Source of the DNA: an uncultured Balneolaceae bacterium
GTDB lineage: Bacteria; Bacteroidota; Rhodothermia; Balneolales; Balneolaceae
Length of the DNA stretch: 10,047 nt
Direction: 5' to 3'
Assembly: GCA_937982515.1 (NCBI GenBank)
Contig: CALJMB010000128.1
Coordinates: 1-10,047, forward strand
The notes below the pieces were generated by a model that worked only from the letters and a program-made list of their open reading frames with translations, was not told where the DNA came from and searched no databases. The translations under genes were made by a program, and so were the position numbers. Shown here one piece after another: positions 5,342 through 10,047 of this stretch. Positions within the stretch are counted from its first letter, which is position 1; each line of letters begins with the position of its first letter.

Positions 5342-8300
5342 ATGAAAGCCTATACATTCAGGTACCTTACGTTACTATGTTTCATTATAGCCGGTTTTGT
5401 ACATGAAGCACAGGCCCAGGAGCTGGCCGTTCAAAACCTCAGGGTGGAATATGCCGCCAACCCGATAGGTATAGATGAGGGGCAGCCCCGTCTTTCCTGG
5501 CAGCTGGTTGGCGGAGAGCGCAATACGCTGCAGGAGGCCTATCAGGTACAGGTATCCCGAAACAGCCGGTTTACGGATGGCGACCTTGTCTGGGATACGG
5601 GCAAAACGCATTCAGATCATTCCGTGAATGTACGGTATGAAGGCCCCGGGCTGAAAGCAAAGACGCGGTACCACTGGCGGGTTCGCGTTTGGGATAACCA
5701 CGGCAACCGCTCCGGATGGAGTAACACAGCGTTCTGGGAAACGGGGCTGCTGAGTCCGGAAAACTGGCTGGCCCGATGGATTGAGCCCGGGTTTGATCAG
5801 GATACTTCCACCCCTCAGCCCTCACCGATGCTCCGGCGTGAATTTTCTCTCAAAGGGAAGGTGCAATCAGCGCGGGCCTACGTAACCGGCCATGGCCTGT
5901 ATGAAATGCAGATCAATGGCCGGCGGGTTGGCGATCAGGTATTTACTCCCGGGTGGACGAGCTATCATAACCGGCTACAATACCAGGCCTACGATGTGAC
6001 GGAGCTGCTGCAAGAAGGAGAAAATGCCATAGGGGTAACACTGGGTGATGGCTGGTACCGCGGATATATTGGTTTCAACAACCAGCGGAATTTTTACGGA
6101 GATAAGCTGGCGCTGCTGGCTCAAATTGAAGTTACCTATGCCGGCGGCAACACAGAGGTTATCACTACCGATAAAAACTGGACCTCTTCCACCGGCCCCA
6201 TCTTAAAGTCGGATATCTACAACGGAGAAGTCTATGACGCCCGCCTGGAAGCGCGTGGATGGAGCCGTCCGGGTTTTGATGACGGGAAGTGGCATAAGGT
6301 GCGGGTAGTTTCCCGCAGTATGGACAATGTGATAGCTCAGGAGGGGGCGCCTATACGGAAAATACAGAAGCTCAAACCCGTTGAGATCCTGGTCACCCCG
6401 GAAGGGGATACCGTTGCCGATATGGGGCAGAATATGGTTGGGTGGGTCCGGCTTAAGGTTTCCGGCGAACGCGGTACAAAGGTTACCCTGCAACATGCGG
6501 AGGTGCTGGACCAACAGGGCAACTTCTATACCGATAACCTGCGGGCAGCTGAACAGGCCAATACGTACATCCTGAGCGGAAAAGGAGAGGAGATCTATGA
6601 GCCCCGTTTTACCTTTCAGGGCTTTCGCTATGTGAAAGTGCAGGGATATCCGGGTGAGCTGAGTCCGGACGATCTGACCGGCGTGGTGATCCACTCAGAC
6701 ATGGCCCCGACCGGCCATTTCGAGAGCTCCGATCCGCTGGTCAACCAGTTGCAGCATAACATCGTGTGGGGACAAAAAGGGAACTTCCTGGATGTACCTA
6801 CCGATTGTCCGCAGCGCGACGAGCGGCTGGGGTGGACCGGAGATATTCAGGTGTTTGCCCAGACCGCTTGCTACAACATGGATGCCTCCCGCTTTCTCAC
6901 CAAATGGCTGGGCGATCTGGAAGCAGACCAGCTGGACAATGGGAGCATCCCCCATGTGGTTCCCAACGTACTCGGAGAGGGCTGGAGCGGGGCCTCCGGC
7001 TGGGCCGACGCCGGAGTGGTTGTTCCGTGGACGCTGTATCAGGCTTACGGAGACAAACACATACTGCAACGGCAATATCCGAGCATGAAAGCGTGGGTCG
7101 AGTACATGCGGCGCCGGGCGGCAAGCGACAGCACAACCTACCTTTGGGACAGCGACTTCACCTTTGGTGACTGGCTCTCCTTCAGCAGTAACGCTTCTGA
7201 TTATCCCGGTGCCTATACAGACAAAAATCTCATCTCAACAGCCTTCTTCGCTCATTCTGCCGATCTGCTGCGCCAAACGGCAGAGATTCTGGGTAAAACC
7301 GGAGATGTTCAGAGATACGCCGGGTTGTTTGACAAAATAAAAGAGGCGTTTCAGAATGAATATCTGACCCCCGGCGGACGGTTGATGTCCAACACGCAAA
7401 CGTCTTACCTGCTGGCGCTGGAATTTAATCTGCTGCCGAAAGAGGCAGAATCAAAAGCCGTGGCTTACCTGCTCGGCCGGATTCGTGAGAGAGGGCACCT
7501 GACCACCGGTTTTCTCGGAACACCCTATCTCAACCCGGTACTTAGCCGCTATGGATATGGGGAACAGGCCTATAAATTGTTGCTGAGAAAGGATTATCCA
7601 TCCTGGTTATATCCGGTTAGCCGGGGCGCGACCACCATCTGGGAGCGGTGGGACGGTATTAAACCCGACGGCCGTTTTCAGGATGTGGGCATGAACTCTT
7701 TCAACCACTACGCCTATGGAGCTATCGGGCAATGGCTATACACAGAAGTGGCGGGGATAACAGCCACCGCTCCGGGTTATAAGCGTATCGCCATCCGGCC
7801 TGTGCCCGGGGGAGGCCTCACCTATGCCCGTTCGTTTATCCACTCAGCCTATGGAAAAGTGGAGTCGGCCTGGGAGTTTAACGAAGGCGGCTTTTCACTG
7901 ACGGTGGAGATCCCTGCCAATACCCGGGCGGAGGTTACGCTGCCGGGTGCCGCCGGCCGGGAGGTAACCGAAGGAGGGCAGCCATTGGCTCAGGCCGATG
8001 GGATAGTACAATCCGGCCTGGAAGGGAGCGACAGAAAACTGGAAATAGGTTCCGGCCGGTACACCTTCACCTATCAGCCTGGCGGTCAGCTCGTACGTCC
8101 ACAGATAGCAGAGGATAGCCATCAGGAACCCGATTTAATGAAAATCTCTGATAAGGTGAGCGAGCTGCTGGCCAACCGTCATGCGCGGGAGATTCTTAAC
8201 CGGCACCTGCCTGAGTTGATGCATTCGGCCTGGCTGAGCCAGGTAATGGGTTTCACTCTGGAGCAGGCGGCCGGCATAGTTCCGGAGAAAAACCGGTTCG

Positions 8301-8353
8301 AAGAAAAACTGGAACTAATCAGTGCAGATCTGAATGTATTGAGCGCAAAATAA
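5342..8353 (+). CDS. Secreted GH78 alpha-L-rhamnosidase
   Basis: Members hydrolyse terminal alpha-L-rhamnosyl residues from plant or algal polysaccharides and glycosides with inversion. The 1003-residue protein has a clear signal peptide, with cleavage likely after AQA (residue 25), so it acts in the periplasm or outside. An Ig-like N-terminal part (27-150) leads into a jelly-roll carbohydrate-binding region containing LGDGWYRGYIGFNNQRNFYGD (234 onward), a second beta domain (DMGQNMVGWVRL, 360-371), then the (alpha/alpha)6 barrel. The barrel holds DCPQRDERLGWTGD (488-501), with E494 the expected general acid and D488/D501 typical partners, and GATTIWERWDG with E768 the expected base. A beta domain ends near 915. 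Residues 931-1003 form an additional helical tail not part of the usual GH78 core. No Shine-Dalgarno is seen. It is 183 bases from the permease gene and shares an upstream element with it. Confidence 0.96.
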   Translation: MKAYTFRYLTLLCFIIAGFVHEAQAQELAVQNLRVEYAANPIGIDEGQPRLSWQLVGGERNTLQEAYQVQVSRNSRFTDGDLVWDTGKTHSDHSVNVRYEGPGLKAKTRYHWRVRVWDNHGNRSGWSNTAFWETGLLSPENWLARWIEPGFDQDTSTPQPSPMLRREFSLKGKVQSARAYVTGHGLYEMQINGRRVGDQVFTPGWTSYHNRLQYQAYDVTELLQEGENAIGVTLGDGWYRGYIGFNNQRNFYGDKLALLAQIEVTYAGGNTEVITTDKNWTSSTGPILKSDIYNGEVYDARLEARGWSRPGFDDGKWHKVRVVSRSMDNVIAQEGAPIRKIQKLKPVEILVTPEGDTVADMGQNMVGWVRLKVSGERGTKVTLQHAEVLDQQGNFYTDNLRAAEQANTYILSGKGEEIYEPRFTFQGFRYVKVQGYPGELSPDDLTGVVIHSDMAPTGHFESSDPLVNQLQHNIVWGQKGNFLDVPTDCPQRDERLGWTGDIQVFAQTACYNMDASRFLTKWLGDLEADQLDNGSIPHVVPNVLGEGWSGASGWADAGVVVPWTLYQAYGDKHILQRQYPSMKAWVEYMRRRAASDSTTYLWDSDFTFGDWLSFSSNASDYPGAYTDKNLISTAFFAHSADLLRQTAEILGKTGDVQRYAGLFDKIKEAFQNEYLTPGGRLMSNTQTSYLLALEFNLLPKEAESKAVAYLLGRIRERGHLTTGFLGTPYLNPVLSRYGYGEQAYKLLLRKDYPSWLYPVSRGATTIWERWDGIKPDGRFQDVGMNSFNHYAYGAIGQWLYTEVAGITATAPGYKRIAIRPVPGGGLTYARSFIHSAYGKVESAWEFNEGGFSLTVEIPANTRAEVTLPGAAGREVTEGGQPLAQADGIVQSGLEGSDRKLEIGSGRYTFTYQPGGQLVRPQIAEDSHQEPDLMKISDKVSELLANRHAREILNRHLPELMHSAWLSQVMGFTLEQAAGIVPEKNRFEEKLELISADLNVLSAK

Positions 8354-8465
8354 ACAACTCCGACAGAACAGCGGGAAGACTTAATAAGAGGCACCGGAAA
8401 TTGAAGCAAATTACAGTAGATATCGGAGCCAGCTGTCTCTTTTAAACCGGGCAGCCTAATGAACG

Positions 8466-8482
8466 TTATCCAGAACGGATAA
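8466..8482. promoter_or_regulatory. Small inverted repeat upstream of the permease gene
   Basis: TTATCC and GGATAA flank AGAAC, 55 bases before the permease start. A nested arrangement follows: ATCATT (8483-8488) with AATGAT (8519-8524), and GGTT (8498-8501) with AACC (8512-8515). It may be operator DNA or a leader hairpin; the arms are short. Confidence 0.25.
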
Positions 8483-8515
8483 ATCATTCAGCATGCCGGT
8501 TGGGTACATCTAACC

Positions 8516-8536
8516 ATTAATGATATAGCTAAGCGA
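8516..8536 (+). promoter_or_regulatory. Shared bipartite upstream element, copy 2 (permease gene)
   Basis: ATTAATGATA, four bases (TAGC), then TAAGCGA, ending directly at the ATG at 8537. It is identical to copy 1 at all 17 fixed positions. GGTTGG also precedes both copies (5304-5309 and 8498-8503), though 9 bp farther away here. Because it touches the start codon, it could be an operator, a translation-level element, or a core promoter of a leaderless message. Confidence 0.65.
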
Positions 8537-9943
8537 ATGAATGCACATTTCCTCGAACGGCTGGATGCGAGATTAGACTCTATCGATGAGTACGAGCGCG
8601 AACCGGTTCCGGAAAGTAAACTGAAAGGATGGAAAGGGTTTCTCGGCATGTATGCGGGGGAGCATACGGCGGGGACGGAGTTTGTGATCGGTCCGCTGTT
8701 TGTGGCTCACGGTGTGGCAGCCGGGGACCTGATATGGGGGCTTATCGCCGGAAATGTGCTGGCTGTGTTGAGCTGGGCTTTCCTGTGTGCTCCGGTTGCC
8801 GTAAAAACAAAACTGACTCTTTACTGGCAGCTCAGAAAGATCTGCGGTTCCAAACTCGCGCTGATGTACAACATCGTCAACGCCCTGATGTTCTGTTTCC
8901 TGGCGGGATCGATGATTGCCGTATCAGCCACGGCTGTGGGGCTCCCTTTCGGTATTCCCATGCCGGAGCTCGGGGATTGGCTGCCCACCAGTATTGGCTG
9001 GATTGTTACCGTTTTTGTTGTTGGATTGGTGATTACCCTTGTAGCCATTCTTGGGTATGATTACGTAGCCCGCTTCGCCAACATCGCTTTCCCGTGGATG
9101 ATCCTTGTTTTTATTGCGGCGGGCCTGGCCGTACTGCCGGATCTGGGGGTTATGTCTCTTTCCGATTTCTGGGCTGTGGCCAACGACAAGATATGGACGG
9201 GCGTTCCCGCCGAAGGCCAGAGTCAGTTTACGTTCTGGCACGTCATGTTTTTTGCCTGGTTTGCCAATATGGCTATGCACATCGGCATGTCGGATATGTC
9301 CATTTTACGATTTGCCAAAAAGTGGCAACATGGTTTTTCTTCGGCGGCAGGCATGTTTTGCGGCCATTTCATTGCCTGGATAGCTTCGGGAATACTTACG
9401 GCTGCGGCGGCCGGCGCCATCGCTCCCGGCCTTATTGCCTACAACAGCGCCGGTATTGCGGGGGCCGTGTGCGTTGTTATCGCCGGATGGACTACCGCCA
9501 ACCCAACCATATACCGCGCCGGCCTGGCATTCCAGTCTGTAACGCCAAACTGGAAGCGCTGGAAAGTGACGCTGTTCACCGGGCTGGTAACTTCCATAGC
9601 CGCCTGCTTCCCCGCTCTGGTAATGATGCTGCTGGATTTCGTAGCTCTTTACGGCCTGATTTTGATGCCGATGGGTGCCGTGATCCTTCTGGATGTGATG
9701 CTTTTCCCGAAAATAGGACTGAAAAGCAATTTAGCAGAGGCCGCCAATCTGAATTTCAATTGGTCGGCAGGCCTGACCTGGTTTGTAACCCTGTTTTTCT
9801 GCTTGTTTATTAACCTCTATATGGGCGTGGAAATCTTCTTTCTGGGCCTGCCCGGCTGGTTTGTTGCTGTGGCACTGTATCTGGGTTTGAGTTTTCTCTA
9901 TCAGAGAAAATACCAAAAAACGGCTGCTTTAGAAGCCGCTTAG
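8537..9943 (+). CDS. NCS1-type permease (purine/cytosine permease superfamily), substrate uncertain
   Basis: The 468-residue protein is an inner-membrane secondary transporter with about twelve hydrophobic segments, near 65-88, 108-133, 152-175, 180-200, 232-250, 268-295, 300-318, 344-365, 370-390, 411-430 and 435-455, plus a weaker first one at 45-62. NCS1-like marks are the cytosolic N-terminus with VPESKLKGW before the first helix, FVIGPLFVAHG (49-59), CAPVAVKTKLTLYWQLRKICG (84-104), a TM6-type WFANMAMHIGMSDMSILRFA (241-260) and a TM8-type TTANPTIYRAGLAF (319-332). Known members carry nucleobases, hydantoins, allantoin or thiamine with Na+ or H+. No nucleobase gene is nearby; the neighbour is a rhamnosidase sharing its upstream element, so a rhamnoside product or other carbohydrate-linked substrate is possible. 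That is inference. Length is normal for the family. The ATG at 8537 is the first in frame; the next, M38, would remove conserved residues. Confidence 0.8.
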   Translation: MNAHFLERLDARLDSIDEYEREPVPESKLKGWKGFLGMYAGEHTAGTEFVIGPLFVAHGVAAGDLIWGLIAGNVLAVLSWAFLCAPVAVKTKLTLYWQLRKICGSKLALMYNIVNALMFCFLAGSMIAVSATAVGLPFGIPMPELGDWLPTSIGWIVTVFVVGLVITLVAILGYDYVARFANIAFPWMILVFIAAGLAVLPDLGVMSLSDFWAVANDKIWTGVPAEGQSQFTFWHVMFFAWFANMAMHIGMSDMSILRFAKKWQHGFSSAAGMFCGHFIAWIASGILTAAAAGAIAPGLIAYNSAGIAGAVCVVIAGWTTANPTIYRAGLAFQSVTPNWKRWKVTLFTGLVTSIAACFPALVMMLLDFVALYGLILMPMGAVILLDVMLFPKIGLKSNLAEAANLNFNWSAGLTWFVTLFFCLFINLYMGVEIFFLGLPGWFVAVALYLGLSFLYQRKYQKTAALEAA

Positions 9944-10047
9944 GGTGTGCCCCGGGCTAAGGGTCCATGAGTCCCGGCATACAAAGATTATATAATTGAC
10001 CAAAACTGCCGGTTATGAGGCATCGACTAGTTTACCCCCTCGGTCCC

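Noticed and set aside
9094..9813. 239-codon plus-strand frame inside the permease gene
   Set aside because: It is a frame-shifted reading of the permease; the product is cysteine- and arginine-rich with no membrane pattern or family match.

Overview
The window looks like a carbohydrate-utilisation locus from a member of the Bacteroidota or a close relative such as Balneolota. The evidence is a Bacteroidota-style ECF sigma factor, genes without strong Shine-Dalgarno sequences, two exact matches to the Bacteroidota -7 promoter consensus TAnnTTTG, and large secreted glycosidases. No rRNA, tRNA, CRISPR array, transposase or SusC/SusD pair is visible, so the phylum call is inference.

Layout: (1) 1-228, minus strand: the first 76 codons of a SorC/DeoR-type sugar-sensing regulator that runs off the left edge. 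(2) 229-998: a 770-base gap with a near-palindrome at 404-419, a helically phased CGGAG repeat array (core 630-809) and a perfect 18-bp palindrome at 881-898. (3) 999-1589: an AT-richer ECF sigma factor with no adjacent anti-sigma gene. (4) 1896-4112: a secreted protein of the six-hairpin (alpha/alpha)6 glycosidase type, substrate unknown. (5) 4113-5341: a 1.2-kb gap packed with hairpins (4239-4462), a 22-bp periodic AAAACG/CGTTTT array (4584-4764) and a heptamer repeat folded into a hairpin (5160-5234). (6) 5342-8353: a secreted GH78 alpha-L-rhamnosidase with intact catalytic motifs. (7) 8537-9943: an NCS1-type (purine/cytosine permease superfamily) membrane transporter. The last 104 bases hold nothing I can call.

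How the genes may work together (inference): two exported glycosidases would release L-rhamnose and perhaps another sugar or aglycone outside the cytoplasm, the NCS1-type permease would import a product, and the SorC-type repressor would sense a sugar phosphate or sugar. The rhamnosidase and permease genes share an identical bipartite element (ATTAATGATA, 4 bases, TAAGCGA) just before their start codons, which suggests common control. The sigma factor may drive glycan genes inside or outside the window.

The most unusual content is non-coding. Two unrelated repeat arrays, both paced near one or two turns of the DNA helix, lie in the two largest gaps. A run of five different palindromes lies next to one of them.
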